Counted from the stretch's first letter, positions 15,372 to 23,437 are shown. The stretch is DNA of 26,384 nt from JAZFYD01 sp036443405 (GCA_036443405.1 JAZFYD010000208.1:1-26384), one strand, 5' to 3'. A program made the numbers and translations. Notes: generated by a model from the sequence alone, not told the origin.

Positions 15372-16406
15372 GTCGAGGATCGACTTCACCTCGTTCAGGT
15401 TGTCGAGGAACACGCCCGTCCCGCGAGCGACCGCAGTGAGGGGATCCTCCGACATGCGTACCGGCAGCCCGACTGACTCACCGATCGCCCTGCCGACGCC
15501 GCGCAGGAGCGCGCCGCCGCCGGCAAGCGTGACGCCCTGTTCGATCAGGTCGCCGGCCAACTCGGGCGGACAGGTCTCGAGCGTCTCTTTCACCGCGTCG
15601 ATGATGCCCTGTACCGGCTCACGGATGGCCTCGCGGATCTCCTCGGACGTCACGATGACCTTCTTCGGAAGGCCCTTCTTGGCGTCGAGGCCACGCACTT
15701 CCATCGTGACCTCCTTCTTGAGCGGATACGCGCTGCCGATCGTGATCTTGACGGTCTCCGCGCTCTGCTCGCCGATGAGGAGGTCATACGCCGTGCGCAT
15801 GTGGTTCACGATGGCTTGGTCCATCTCGTCGCCCGCGACACGCTTGCTCGTCGACTGGACGATTCCGCCGAGGGACAGGATTGCAACCTCGGTCGTGCCG
15901 CCACCGATGTCCACGATCATCGAACCGCGCGGTTCGGCGAACGGGAGGCCGCAACCGATCGCCGCGGCCATCGGCTCTTCCATCAGGAACACGCGGCGGG
16001 CGCCGGCGCGCTCGGCCGAGTTGATGACCGCCCGCTTCTCCACCGGGGTGATGCCGGACGGAACGGCGATCACCACACGCGGGCTCACCGCCCAGTTTCG
16101 GCCGTGGACCTTGTAGATGAAGTACTTGAGCATCGCCTCGGTGATCTCGAAGTCGGCGATGACGCCGTCCTTCATGGGCCGGATCGCGACGATGTGCGCG
16201 GGAGTCTTGCCCAGCATGTCTTTCGCGGTCGATCCGACCGCCCGACCGCCAAGCAGAACCTCGGTCGTTCCCTTCTTGACCGCCACGACGGACGGTTCAT
16301 TGAGCACGATCCCGCGACCGCGAACGCACACCAATGTGTTCGCCGTCCCGAGGTCGATGCCCATATCGACGGAGAATTTACCGAGGACCCAGTCCAACGC
16401 CCGCAT
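15351..16406 (-). CDS. mreB: Rod shape-determining protein MreB (actin homologue)
   Basis: MreB polymerises under the membrane and guides elongation synthesis. The 351 aa are typical in length. Actin-fold motifs are present: phosphate-1 DMGIDLGTANTLV, AVPSGITPVEKRAVINSAERAGAR with FLMEEPMAAAIG, phosphate-2 MIVDIGGGTTEVAILSLGGI, the IGEQSAETVKITIGSAYPL region and adenosine motif GVTLAGGGALLRG. The amphipathic N-terminus (MRALDWVLGKF) could bind membrane. The ATG at 16404-16406 is 8 nt after TATACT, so the message may be nearly leaderless. The final codons form half of the terminator stem. It is followed by mreC, mreD, pbp2 and rodA in standard order. Confidence 0.97.
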   Translation of the reverse strand: MRALDWVLGKFSVDMGIDLGTANTLVCVRGRGIVLNEPSVVAVKKGTTEVLLGGRAVGSTAKDMLGKTPAHIVAIRPMKDGVIADFEITEAMLKYFIYKVHGRNWAVSPRVVIAVPSGITPVEKRAVINSAERAGARRVFLMEEPMAAAIGCGLPFAEPRGSMIVDIGGGTTEVAILSLGGIVQSTSKRVAGDEMDQAIVNHMRTAYDLLIGEQSAETVKITIGSAYPLKKEVTMEVRGLDAKKGLPKKVIVTSEEIREAIREPVQGIIDAVKETLETCPPELAGDLIEQGVTLAGGGALLRGVGRAIGESVGLPVRMSEDPLTAVARGTGVFLDNLNEVKSILDQAEEAR

Positions 16407-16414
16407 GTTGCAAG

Positions 16415-16420
16415 AGTATA
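16415..16420 (-). promoter_or_regulatory. Possible -10 box (TATACT) for mreB
   Basis: TATACT on the minus strand differs from TATAAT by one base and lies 8 nt before the mreB ATG. No strong -35 is seen, and no Shine-Dalgarno precedes the ATG, which fits a leaderless start. Confidence 0.4.
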
Positions 16421-16577
16421 GGGCTCAGTCCCCCCACTCGTACGAACCAGTGTCGGACTCGGGGAAGAGGGGCGGAGCCTCAGCGCACCCAGAGGGCGCA
16501 GGCTCGCCGGCCCCGAGCCGTCCCAGTCGGGCATGAGCCCATCTCAAACGCCGCGACCGTAGGCCGCCAACGCCGCG

Positions 16578-16712
16578 CCCCCGATGCGGGGCAGCGAGGC
16601 GCCAACGGCGTCAGCCGTTGATCCCGCGATGCGTTGCGGCGAGGCGCCAACGGCGTCAGCCGTTGGGCCCCCGATGCGGGGCAGCGAGGCTCAAACGGCG
16701 TCAGCCGTTGGG
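16578..16712. repeat. 45-bp tandem repeat, three units, each ending in a GTCA-loop hairpin
   Basis: Three near-identical 45-bp units hold the pattern GATGCGG, a GC spacer, GCGAGGC, then CAACGGC-GTCA-GCCGTTG. The hairpins are at 16603-16620, 16648-16665 and 16694-16709. The third unit has AA in place of CC and loses one base pair. A degraded fourth copy may lie just before (near 16561). The wider gap 16407-16813 also holds two terminator-like stems and no convincing gene. The units sit in the noncoding region between mreB and a small membrane gene. Confidence 0.75.
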
Positions 16713-16715
16713 CAG

Positions 16716-16755
16716 ACAAAATAGCCGGAGGGCCGGCATGCTGCCGACCCTCCGG
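16716..16755 (-). terminator. Intrinsic terminator after the 53-aa membrane protein gene
   Basis: On the minus strand CCGGAGGGTCGGCA pairs with TGCCGGCCCTCCGG around a GCA loop (13 of 14 pairs), followed by CTATTTTGTC. This is the strongest terminator-like structure in the window, about 60 nt after the stop. Confidence 0.75.
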
Positions 16756-16774
16756 AAAAGGGCAACTGAATTTA

Positions 16775-16790
16775 CCCCGCTTGAGCGGGG
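16775..16790 (-). terminator. Short GC hairpin between the small gene and its terminator
   Basis: CCCCGC and GCGGGG pair around a four-base loop, followed on the minus strand by TAAATTC. This is a weak second terminator or a stabilising 3' stem. Confidence 0.35.
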
Positions 16791-16813
16791 GCCCGTGAAG
16801 GGCTCCGTTGGCT

Positions 16814-16975
16814 CTACTTGAAGAGTCCCTGGCCGTAATCACCCAGCTTCATCTGGAACACGATGAATGCCGCGAACCAAATCAATGCGGAGATGTAGAT
16901 GACGGCCATGGAAACCTTGTCGGCTTCCGGGGTCGCGTCTAGATCCTGGATCTCGAGGTATTCGTCTTTCGCCAT
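16814..16975 (-). CDS. Small single-pass membrane protein, 53 aa, unknown function
   Basis: ATG (16973-16975) to TAG (16814-16816) encodes 53 residues. Residues 1-20 are acidic and polar (MAKDEYLEIQDLDATPEADK). A hydrophobic helix of about 20 residues follows (VSMAVIYISALIWFAAFIVF). A short tail QMKLGDYGQGLFK ends the protein. It starts 16 nt after the 286-aa coiled-coil gene, and a strong terminator follows, so the two form a two-gene unit just upstream of mreB. The clean operon spacing, a sensible hydrophobic profile and the terminator placed after its stop argue that it is real. I do not recognise a named family. A role as a membrane partner of its neighbour is a guess from context. Confidence 0.75.
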   Translation of the reverse strand: MAKDEYLEIQDLDATPEADKVSMAVIYISALIWFAAFIVFQMKLGDYGQGLFK

Positions 16976-16991
16976 TTGCTAATACCCCGCC

Positions 16992-17852
16992 CTAGTTCTG
17001 CACCCAAGCGCGGTCCTGCGCCTGCGGCGGCCACCCGGGACCCGGGTACTTCTCGTCCGCACGGCCATAGGCGCTGTCGCGGTCGACGCGGATGATCTTG
17101 ATGCTGCCGACGTACTGGTTGCCGCGGCTCAGCTGGTAGGTGTCGCCACGCCGGACGTTGTCCTTGCTGCCGACAGAGATGGCAACGAAGATCCCAAGGC
17201 CGCCTTCACCCTGCTTGACCTGGAGGACACGGCCCTCCGGAAGGCTGCGGATGTCGTCGATCTTGCCGAACTTCTCGCGATACGCGTCGAGCCAGAACTG
17301 CAGCTCCTTGATCTTGGCGTCCTTCGAGCTGACGCCCGCCTGCAAGCTACCGTTCTCGGCCGTTGAGTTGGCGAGTTCCTGTTCCAGGCGGGCCGCGTTC
17401 GCGCTCGCTTCCTGGTAGAGGCGCTGCCAATTGGCTGCGTTCTCTGACTGCTCCTGGAGCCGCTGCATCATCTGGCCGAGGGTCGCTTTGACCCCGTCCA
17501 GGACTTTGCGCATCGCTCCGAGCTCGCTGCTCAGGTTCTGATTCGTCGACATGAGCGAGGCATTGGCCTGCGCTTGCTTCGACATCTGCGCGTCGGTTAC
17601 CGCCTTCGCGCTCATTGCAGCATCCTTGGCAGCCTGGTGCTTGCCTGCCTCGGAAATCTGCTCCTGGACATTCTTGTCCAACTCAATCTTCTTCTTGTCC
17701 CAGTTGGCCTTCAGATCTTTAAAATTGTCATTCGTTTCCTCGAGCGCGGTCTTGTAATTATCCGCTGCGCCAAGGAGAGAAGCACCCGATCCGAACACCA
17801 CACCCGCAAGGATGAGGTTGAGCACTACAAAGACTTTCGCCGCCGTGGTCAT
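16992..17852 (-). CDS. Membrane-anchored coiled-coil protein with C-terminal beta domain, MreC-like layout
   Basis: I chose ATG 17850-17852, which has a good Shine-Dalgarno (AAGGGAG, 9 nt spacing); the longer frame upstream has no such support. The 286 aa start with a signal anchor (AAKVFVVLNLILAGVVFGSG). A long Ala/Gln/Lys-rich coiled coil follows (about 35-195). The C-terminal segment 205-265 (EGRVLQVKQGEGGLGIFVAI, VGSKDNVRRGDTYQLSRG, VGSIKIIRVDRDSAYGR) reads like the small beta barrel seen at the end of MreC and FlgT-type proteins. Anchor, coiled coil and barrel give the same order as MreC, but the coil is much longer. It is followed by the 53-aa membrane gene and then by mreB. The function is unknown; an envelope scaffold is the best inference. 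Confidence 0.75.
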   Translation of the reverse strand: MTTAAKVFVVLNLILAGVVFGSGASLLGAADNYKTALEETNDNFKDLKANWDKKKIELDKNVQEQISEAGKHQAAKDAAMSAKAVTDAQMSKQAQANASLMSTNQNLSSELGAMRKVLDGVKATLGQMMQRLQEQSENAANWQRLYQEASANAARLEQELANSTAENGSLQAGVSSKDAKIKELQFWLDAYREKFGKIDDIRSLPEGRVLQVKQGEGGLGIFVAISVGSKDNVRRGDTYQLSRGNQYVGSIKIIRVDRDSAYGRADEKYPGPGWPPQAQDRAWVQN

Positions 17853-17861
17853 GGGGAAGAT

Positions 17862-17868
17862 CTCCCTT
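17862..17868 (-). promoter_or_regulatory. Ribosome binding site that decides the start of the coiled-coil gene
   Basis: AAGGGAG on the minus strand lies 9 nt before ATG 17852, followed at once by a signal-anchor sequence. It rules out the 82-codon longer frame. Confidence 0.6.
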
Positions 17869-17955
17869 CCGAGCTCTTTCTTAGTTGCCGTTTTTGGACC
17901 CTTGAGGGCCCATGGACCCTCAGTTTGCCCTGGGTCGCCAGGTTCGAGGTGGCGT

Positions 17956-17984
17956 ATATCATCAAAAGGCCTCGAAGGAGTCAA
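17956..17984 (-). promoter_or_regulatory. Possible promoter of the coiled-coil/small membrane protein unit
   Basis: TTGACT (17979-17984) and TGATAT (17956-17961) are 17 nt apart on the minus strand, in the 154-nt gap after lnt. The -35 is good and the -10 is weak. A leader of about 100 nt would contain a small TGAGGG/CCCTCA stem. Confidence 0.4.
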
Positions 17985-18006
17985 GGCGGCTCTTTGCAAC
18001 CTCGTT

Positions 18007-19725
18007 TCAATTACTTCGGCCCGCGTAAACCCTTGAAACAAAGGCCCCTGCGACGACCGCGAGCAGCAGGGGAAGCACCCAGGCGCCCCCCCGCGCAAAG
18101 AATGGTGTCGGTAATCTCTTCGGAACGCGCGCCGCTACGAATCCTTCTTGCATCACCCCTGGCCCCTCCGCGACGAGGCGCCCGCTGGGCGCGATGAAGC
18201 AGCTGATACCGCCATTGGCGCTGATCAAAAAGGCCGTACGGGTCTCCAGGGCGCGAAAGACCCAGATCCGCTGGGCCTGGCGCTGCTCGTAGGACAAGCC
18301 GAACCATCCGAAATTGGCCAAACACAGCAGAAAGTCGGGCTCCGTCTGCACCAACGCCTCGCGCGGTAGGTCGGGATAGAGCGCTTCGAAGCAGATGAGC
18401 GGCGCGGTTCGCAACCCCTCGCCGGCGTCAAGCGCGACGAACTCCGTGCCCGCCTCGAGATCGGCGTTGTTCGGGTAACCGTGAGCCATGAGCCAAGCCG
18501 ACAGCTCATCGCACCAACTCTCCGGGAGCACGACGCGCGGTAGAAAGTGCTCGCCGAGAGGCACGAGGCGCTGTTTCTTGTGGATCGCACGGGTTTCGCC
18601 CGTGGCGTCCACCAAGATCGCGGAGTTGTGCCCGCGGCGCGCCTCGTACCGCTCCACGCTCGAGTAGCTGTTGGCCCCGTAAACGACCGGAAGCTTGAGC
18701 CGTCGAGCGGCCGCGCGAACGCGGCGATCGAAATACGTGCGGCCCCGATCCGGCGTGTCTTCGAGATACACATACGGGTGCATCGTTTCCGGCCAAACGA
18801 TGAGATCCGTCTCCGGATGCGCTTTCAGCCCGCGCAGCGTCAGCTGGATCAGGTCCTCGAGCATCTTGTCCGGGTCCGTCGCGCGCAGTTTTTCCTTCAA
18901 CTCGAGGGGGAGGTCCGGCTGGATCAGGAGCACGGTCTTGTCGGTCTCGATGTCGTCCGGGAGGCGCACGACCCCGTAGACCAGGATCAAGACGTTGAGG
19001 CCCGCCGCAACGAAGAACTCAACGCGCCCGCGACGCCACGACGGCCCGCGAAAACCGCCCCGGAACGCTTGAAACGCCGACACCTGCAGGAACACCATGA
19101 ACGCCGAGAGTGCGTAGGTCCCGACGAGGTCCACCACCTGGATGTAGTGCAAGAACGCGTGCTGGCTGTGCGCGACAAAGAGCCACGGGAAGCCGCCGCC
19201 GATCCACGAGTGCACCCATTCGAACAGCGCCCAGCCGGTGGCCGCCCGCCAGCCGAACGGGAGGAACGTGGCCTTCCTGAGAACGGTTTCGAAGCAAACC
19301 GCGAAGCTGAGCGCGCTCAGGAACGAGACCCCGAGCCAGTGGGTGTAGAGGATGTTTCCGAGCCAGTAGTAGCCGAAAAACGAACGGAAGAAGCCGTAGA
19401 AGAACGCCGCCTTCCACCAGCCCGCGCCGTCGTCCTGCTCCCGCGCCACGAGATACGGAATCAGGAGGAAGAAACCGAGGAACCCGAGGTCGGGCTCCGG
19501 AAACGCCAGGAGCTGCAAGAACCAGCCGCCGCCGTACAAAAGCAGCCGCCGCCGCTGCCGCGGATACCGGATCCACGCGAGGGCGCAGATCGCCGCGCCC
19601 ATCCATCCGTAGCCGTTGGCGGGCAGGGACTTCTCTCCAAACGAGGCGATCGAGATCACCGTCGGTACGAGCAGCAGCACCAAGATCGCCCACACCCACC
19701 AACTCCACCGCCACGGAGCCTTCAC
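18007..19725 (-). CDS. lnt: Apolipoprotein N-acyltransferase
   Basis: Lnt adds the third acyl chain to lipoproteins at the outer face of the inner membrane. The 572 aa have an N-terminal membrane domain of about seven segments and a nitrilase domain. The triad is present: E313 in VWPETMHPYVY, K384 in HKKQRLVPLGEHF and C445 in PLICFEALYPDL. Lipid-domain marks include WALFEWVHSWIGGGFPW and LVGTYALSAFMVF. A C-terminal membrane segment (WVLPLLLAVVAGAFVSRV) closes it. The start is GTG (19723-19725), 3 nt after the moeA stop. The order propeller-moeA-lnt is compact. At least two lipoproteins encoded in this window could be substrates. Confidence 0.95.
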   Translation of the reverse strand: MKAPWRWSWWVWAILVLLLVPTVISIASFGEKSLPANGYGWMGAAICALAWIRYPRQRRRLLLYGGGWFLQLLAFPEPDLGFLGFFLLIPYLVAREQDDGAGWWKAAFFYGFFRSFFGYYWLGNILYTHWLGVSFLSALSFAVCFETVLRKATFLPFGWRAATGWALFEWVHSWIGGGFPWLFVAHSQHAFLHYIQVVDLVGTYALSAFMVFLQVSAFQAFRGGFRGPSWRRGRVEFFVAAGLNVLILVYGVVRLPDDIETDKTVLLIQPDLPLELKEKLRATDPDKMLEDLIQLTLRGLKAHPETDLIVWPETMHPYVYLEDTPDRGRTYFDRRVRAAARRLKLPVVYGANSYSSVERYEARRGHNSAILVDATGETRAIHKKQRLVPLGEHFLPRVVLPESWCDELSAWLMAHGYPNNADLEAGTEFVALDAGEGLRTAPLICFEALYPDLPREALVQTEPDFLLCLANFGWFGLSYEQRQAQRIWVFRALETRTAFLISANGGISCFIAPSGRLVAEGPGVMQEGFVAARVPKRLPTPFFARGGAWVLPLLLAVVAGAFVSRVYAGRSN

Positions 19726-19728
19726 GAT

Positions 19729-20904
19729 CTAGCCCGCCACCGCCGCGTTTCGCGCGGGCACGAAGCAGGTCACCGAGTCCCCGGCCGCCCGGTCCTCGCC
19801 CTGCTCGATAGTCACGTAGGCGTTGCCGCGCAGCGCCGTGTGCATGTCGGCGGACCCACGCCACGGAAGCGGCTCGACCCCGTCGGCCCCGATGAAACAC
19901 GGGAAGACGCGGCGGCGCTTGGGTGACGATGCGACCGGCGCAAGCAGCGGCGCCTGCATCTCGATCAGCGCGGACCCGAACGTCGCCCCGGAAAGCGCGG
20001 CGAGATGCGGCAGCACGAACAGGTCGGCGCAAACGAGCGCGGACACCGGATTGCCCGGCAGCCCGAACACGTGGCCGTGCTCGTGGCGGCCGAACAGCAC
20101 GGGTTTGCCCGGCTGCAGCGCGATCTTGTGAAACAGGATGTCCACGCCCGCCTCGACGAGGAGCTCGGGCACGAAATCCTTGTCGCCGCGGGAAACACCG
20201 CCGGTGCTCACCAGGACATCGGCTTCCAGCCCACGCCGGATCGCCGCGAGCAGCGCGGCCTTTTCATCGAGGATCGCGCCGAGATCGATCACCTCGTAGT
20301 CCGCCAGGAGCGAGGTGATCATCGGTCCGTTCGAATTCCGAATCTCGTGGGCCCCGGGCGCCGCCGCGAGCTCGGTCCCCGTCGACAAGACGGCGACCCG
20401 GGGCCGCCGCAGGACCTGGACCGGATCGGCGCCGACGGACGCGCAGACCGCGATGCTCTCGGGTGTCAATCGCCCGTTCGCGACGATGTCCCCCCCGAGC
20501 GCGAAAAAGCCGCGCCGCAGGACGGATTGGCCGGTTTGGCGAAACTCGCGAACCTCGCCCTCGCCGTCGGTCTGCTCGACGGGCACGACCGAATCCGCGC
20601 CCGGCGGGACTGGAGCGCCGGTGAAGATGCGCACGGCTTGGCCCGCACCGATCTCCGGCAGCGTCTCGTCACCGGCGGCAACGGTGCCGACGAGTTCGAG
20701 GCGCGTGGGCAGATCGGTGAGATCCGCACTGCGCACCGCCAGTCCGTCCATCATCGCGCGATGAAACGGCGGATCGTCCCGATCGGCCGCGATGTCGCCG
20801 GCCAGGCGGCGGTTGGTCGCTTCCGACAGCGGAACTACCTCGGTTTCTGCCAAGGCGAAAGAGCAGCCGCGCACGATCGCGCGGGCCTCATCGACCGAGA
20901 TCAT
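19729..20904 (-). CDS. moeA: Molybdopterin molybdenumtransferase MoeA
   Basis: MoeA inserts molybdate into adenylated molybdopterin. The 391-aa length is normal. Domain marks are DDPPFHRAMMDGLAVR (usual DxPPFDxSAMDGYAVR), GQAVRIFTGAPVPPGADSVV with PVEQTD, VAVLSTGTELAAAPG, RNSNGPMI, VSTGGVSRGDKDFVPE, LQPGKPVLFG, GLPGNPVSA and a C-terminal domain. The ATG (20902-20904) overlaps the stop of the propeller gene as ATGA. No other molybdenum cofactor gene is present here. TAG ends it at 19729. Confidence 0.94.
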   Translation of the reverse strand: MISVDEARAIVRGCSFALAETEVVPLSEATNRRLAGDIAADRDDPPFHRAMMDGLAVRSADLTDLPTRLELVGTVAAGDETLPEIGAGQAVRIFTGAPVPPGADSVVPVEQTDGEGEVREFRQTGQSVLRRGFFALGGDIVANGRLTPESIAVCASVGADPVQVLRRPRVAVLSTGTELAAAPGAHEIRNSNGPMITSLLADYEVIDLGAILDEKAALLAAIRRGLEADVLVSTGGVSRGDKDFVPELLVEAGVDILFHKIALQPGKPVLFGRHEHGHVFGLPGNPVSALVCADLFVLPHLAALSGATFGSALIEMQAPLLAPVASSPKRRRVFPCFIGADGVEPLPWRGSADMHTALRGNAYVTIEQGEDRAAGDSVTCFVPARNAAVAG

Positions 20905-21959
20905 TTGAGGCAGTAGAACACGTTTCCGGCGCCGACATAGACCGCGCCGCCGGCCACGATCGGAGGCTGGAAGCGCTCGGGTCCCTCGTACTCCCAGATC
21001 CGTTTGCGTGCCTTGGGGTCGACGCAGAACAGTTTGGTGCCGGAGACACCAAACAGGGCCTTCCCCGCGAGGATCAGCGGGGCCGAGATCTTCTCGTCAC
21101 CGACTTTGATCCGCGCCAGCTCCTTGAGCGACTTGAGGTCGAACACGACGACCTCGCCGCCCTCGGTGCCGTAGTGGACGACTGTCTTCTTGACCGCGGG
21201 CGCGCCGGCGATGCCCTTGGCCGCGTGATTCGCGACGACCTCCCCGGACTTCGGGTTCACCTGGATCAGCGCGTGTTTCACAGGCAGCAGGACATACCCT
21301 TTGATGACGATTGGCGCCGCAACCGTCGGTGTCAACGACTCGTACTTCCAGACCTGCGTGCCCTTCTTGATGTTGAACGCGAAGAGCTTTCCCTCCGTCG
21401 TCGCGACGTAGACGTTTTTCTTGTCGAGCGCGGCGGCGTGTTCGATGGCGCCGATCTTGTGGCTCCAGAGGACCCTACCCGTCGCGGAACCGATGGCGTA
21501 AAACGTCCCATCCGTCCCGCCGGCGAAGTAGTGGTCATCCCGCACCGTGGGCGGAGCAACGATCGCCCCTTTCGCGTCCGGGCTCGTCTCCTCGCCGCCG
21601 GTGGACATCTTGATGCGGTAGTGCACGGTGTCCTGCCCACCGAAAAAGCAGATCTCCTCACGAATTAGCGGCCACGACACGACCTGCTGCTTCACCTTCG
21701 CATCCCAGATGTGCGCGCCCCCGCTCGCCCGGCGGCACGCCACGACAAACTCACCGACACCAAAAACCAGCCGCCCCCCGCTCAGCGCCGCTCCCGTCGA
21801 TATGCCGCCCTTCTCTTCGCGCTGCCATTTGATCGACGGCTTTTTCTTGGGCCCCTTGTTCTTGACGACCCCGGTGTTCTGGACATCCCCACGGGGGAAC
21901 AACCAGTCGTCGGCCGAGGCTGTGGTGATGAGGAAGAGGATGAGGAGTGTGGCGCGCAT
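20901..21959 (-). CDS. Exported PQQ-type beta-propeller protein
   Basis: The 352 aa start with a cleavable signal peptide (MRATLLILFLITTASA before DDW), then repeated WD/PQQ-like blades: DWLFPRGDVQNTGVV, ATGRVLWSHKIGAIEHAAAL, KKGTQVWKYESLTPTVAAPI, KSGEVVANHAAKGIAGAPAV, LKELARIKVGDEKISAPLIL and RKRIWEYEGPERFQPPIVAG. Blades of about 40 residues suggest seven or so. Proteins like this often act as scaffolds or redox-linked propellers; no PQQ-dehydrogenase active-site residues stand out, so a catalytic role is not supported. A short 42-nt gap separates it from the ATPase gene; moeA and lnt follow. The function is unknown beyond the fold. Confidence 0.8.
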   Translation of the reverse strand: MRATLLILFLITTASADDWLFPRGDVQNTGVVKNKGPKKKPSIKWQREEKGGISTGAALSGGRLVFGVGEFVVACRRASGGAHIWDAKVKQQVVSWPLIREEICFFGGQDTVHYRIKMSTGGEETSPDAKGAIVAPPTVRDDHYFAGGTDGTFYAIGSATGRVLWSHKIGAIEHAAALDKKNVYVATTEGKLFAFNIKKGTQVWKYESLTPTVAAPIVIKGYVLLPVKHALIQVNPKSGEVVANHAAKGIAGAPAVKKTVVHYGTEGGEVVVFDLKSLKELARIKVGDEKISAPLILAGKALFGVSGTKLFCVDPKARKRIWEYEGPERFQPPIVAGGAVYVGAGNVFYCLK

Positions 21960-22001
21960 GGGACAGCGCCTAGTAGTAACAGATCCGAGGACGCGCTGAC
22001 G

Positions 22002-23411
22002 CTACGCGTCCAGTGCGTACAGGAAGTACGCCGCCGGAAGATGGATCACGGACTCGAAGAAGCTCACCGGCTCGCGGCGTCTTGGGCCGGAGCGGCTCAG
22101 CACGAAGCAGTGCCGGACCTTGAAGCGCTTGATCAGGCGCTCAACGATCGCAGCTTCCTCTTCGGTGACCTCGTCGCGGTCTACGACAAGCAGCGGGATG
22201 GCGCCATCGGGGGTCACGACGACGAGATCGCACTCGAGTTCGCCCTCTTTGAAATACGCGAGGTCGAAGCCGCGCTCGCGCACGTGATCCTGAACGTGGC
22301 CCAACACCGCGGAGACCAGGAGCTCGCGGCGCGGCTCGGGTTGCGCGAGCACCGTCGCGCCCCGCTCCAAGAGCGCGTTGGCAAGCGACGGGTCGCCGGG
22401 CGTCATGCGTGCGCGGGAGCGGTCGGTCGCCGCCGCGTAGTTTTTCAGCGACGAGAGCAGAAACGCGCGTGACAGGTGCTCGACATAACGAGCCACGGTC
22501 TGCCGGTCGAGTTCGAGCGCGTCCGCGAACGCCTCCGCCTGGATCGGCTCGCCGCCCTTCAAAAGCGCCGCGATCAAAACGCGCTCGACATCGGCGAGCT
22601 TCATCACCCCGACCACGGCGGGCAAATCCTGATAGATCGCCCGCGACACGACGGAGTCCCGAACGATCGCTTGCGCGCTCCTCAGGTCGTGCGCCAACGC
22701 CGCCTCCGGAAATCCGCCGCGCACCAGATAATCCGCGAGCAGCGGATCGAGCACGCGGTCGAACAGGTGCTCCTCCGCCGAGTCCTTCTCCGTCGGCGCC
22801 TCGGGCTCGAGCAGATCGAGGGCCGGCAGCTTCAGGTCGGGCAGCCCGCGCGACTCCGCGAACTCGCGCAACCGCATCGGCGTCAGCGTCACGGTCTCGT
22901 AGGAGTTCTCCTCGTTACCGGGGTGCATCGCGGCCGCCCCGACGATGCGCGGGTGCGGTCTTGTCTCGACGACCTCCTTGAACCGTGCCGGCCAGTCCGG
23001 AATCGTCTGCAGTCCGTCGAGAAAGAGCGTCGGCCGGCGCCCGGTGTCCGCGGACGATGAAGCGGCGAGCTTGAGCACCCGGTCCACGAGCGGCCCGAGC
23101 GGCTCCAATCGCAGCAGCGCATGGTCCAGGTCGAGATAGACGATCTCACGCGGATCACCCGCTTCGCCCAGGTGCGCCCCGATCCAGCGGTAGATCGTCG
23201 AGGTCTTCCCGCAACGCCGCGGCCCGCAAAGAAGAAGCGGCCGGTCGTCCTTTTTCCTGCGCGCGTCCACCCGGTGCGGACCGGCGCGCCCAGGGCGGGG
23301 CGGCAGCGTCCCGCTGGTCCACCACGGATTGAGGCCGGAGACAACCTCGCGCAGCCTGGCATCCGGCAGGAATTCCACGGCACTTTTGTACCCGGCCGCC
23401 TCCCGCGGCAC
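22002..23411 (-). CDS. AAA_14/DUF4143-type ATPase with altered key motifs
   Basis: The 469 aa match the layout of the archaeal-like AAA ATPases with a C-terminal nuclease-like domain. Walker A is CGPRRCGKTS (G63-T70). Walker B reads LFLDGLQTIPDW (D132, G133), where the family usually has LDE, so the catalytic Glu is Gly. A winged-helix part follows (DVERVLIAALLKGG, AFADALELDRQTVARYVEHL). The C-terminal domain has ELECDLVVV, where the expected E-x-D is kept, but DRD (411-413) stands where an E-x-K would be. ATP binding is plausible; hydrolysis and nuclease activity are doubtful. The GTG at 23411 is uncertain; a second GTG eleven codons on is possible. It is divergent from the RND pair. Confidence 0.75.
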   Translation of the reverse strand: MPREAAGYKSAVEFLPDARLREVVSGLNPWWTSGTLPPRPGRAGPHRVDARRKKDDRPLLLCGPRRCGKTSTIYRWIGAHLGEAGDPREIVYLDLDHALLRLEPLGPLVDRVLKLAASSSADTGRRPTLFLDGLQTIPDWPARFKEVVETRPHPRIVGAAAMHPGNEENSYETVTLTPMRLREFAESRGLPDLKLPALDLLEPEAPTEKDSAEEHLFDRVLDPLLADYLVRGGFPEAALAHDLRSAQAIVRDSVVSRAIYQDLPAVVGVMKLADVERVLIAALLKGGEPIQAEAFADALELDRQTVARYVEHLSRAFLLSSLKNYAAATDRSRARMTPGDPSLANALLERGATVLAQPEPRRELLVSAVLGHVQDHVRERGFDLAYFKEGELECDLVVVTPDGAIPLLVVDRDEVTEEEAAIVERLIKRFKVRHCFVLSRSGPRRREPVSFFESVIHLPAAYFLYALDA

Positions 23412-23437
23412 AACGCGGAGGCCGGGAAGGCGGCGGG

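Noticed and set aside
16578..16712. CRISPR array
   Set aside because: The units are contiguous 45-bp tandem copies with no unique spacers and no cas genes nearby.
16480..16842. Protein with 15-residue repeats (QRLTPLAPR type) read from the tandem repeat
   Set aside because: The repeat length is a multiple of three, so frames stay open by chance; the translated repeat reflects the DNA hairpins, and no start signal or domain supports a gene.
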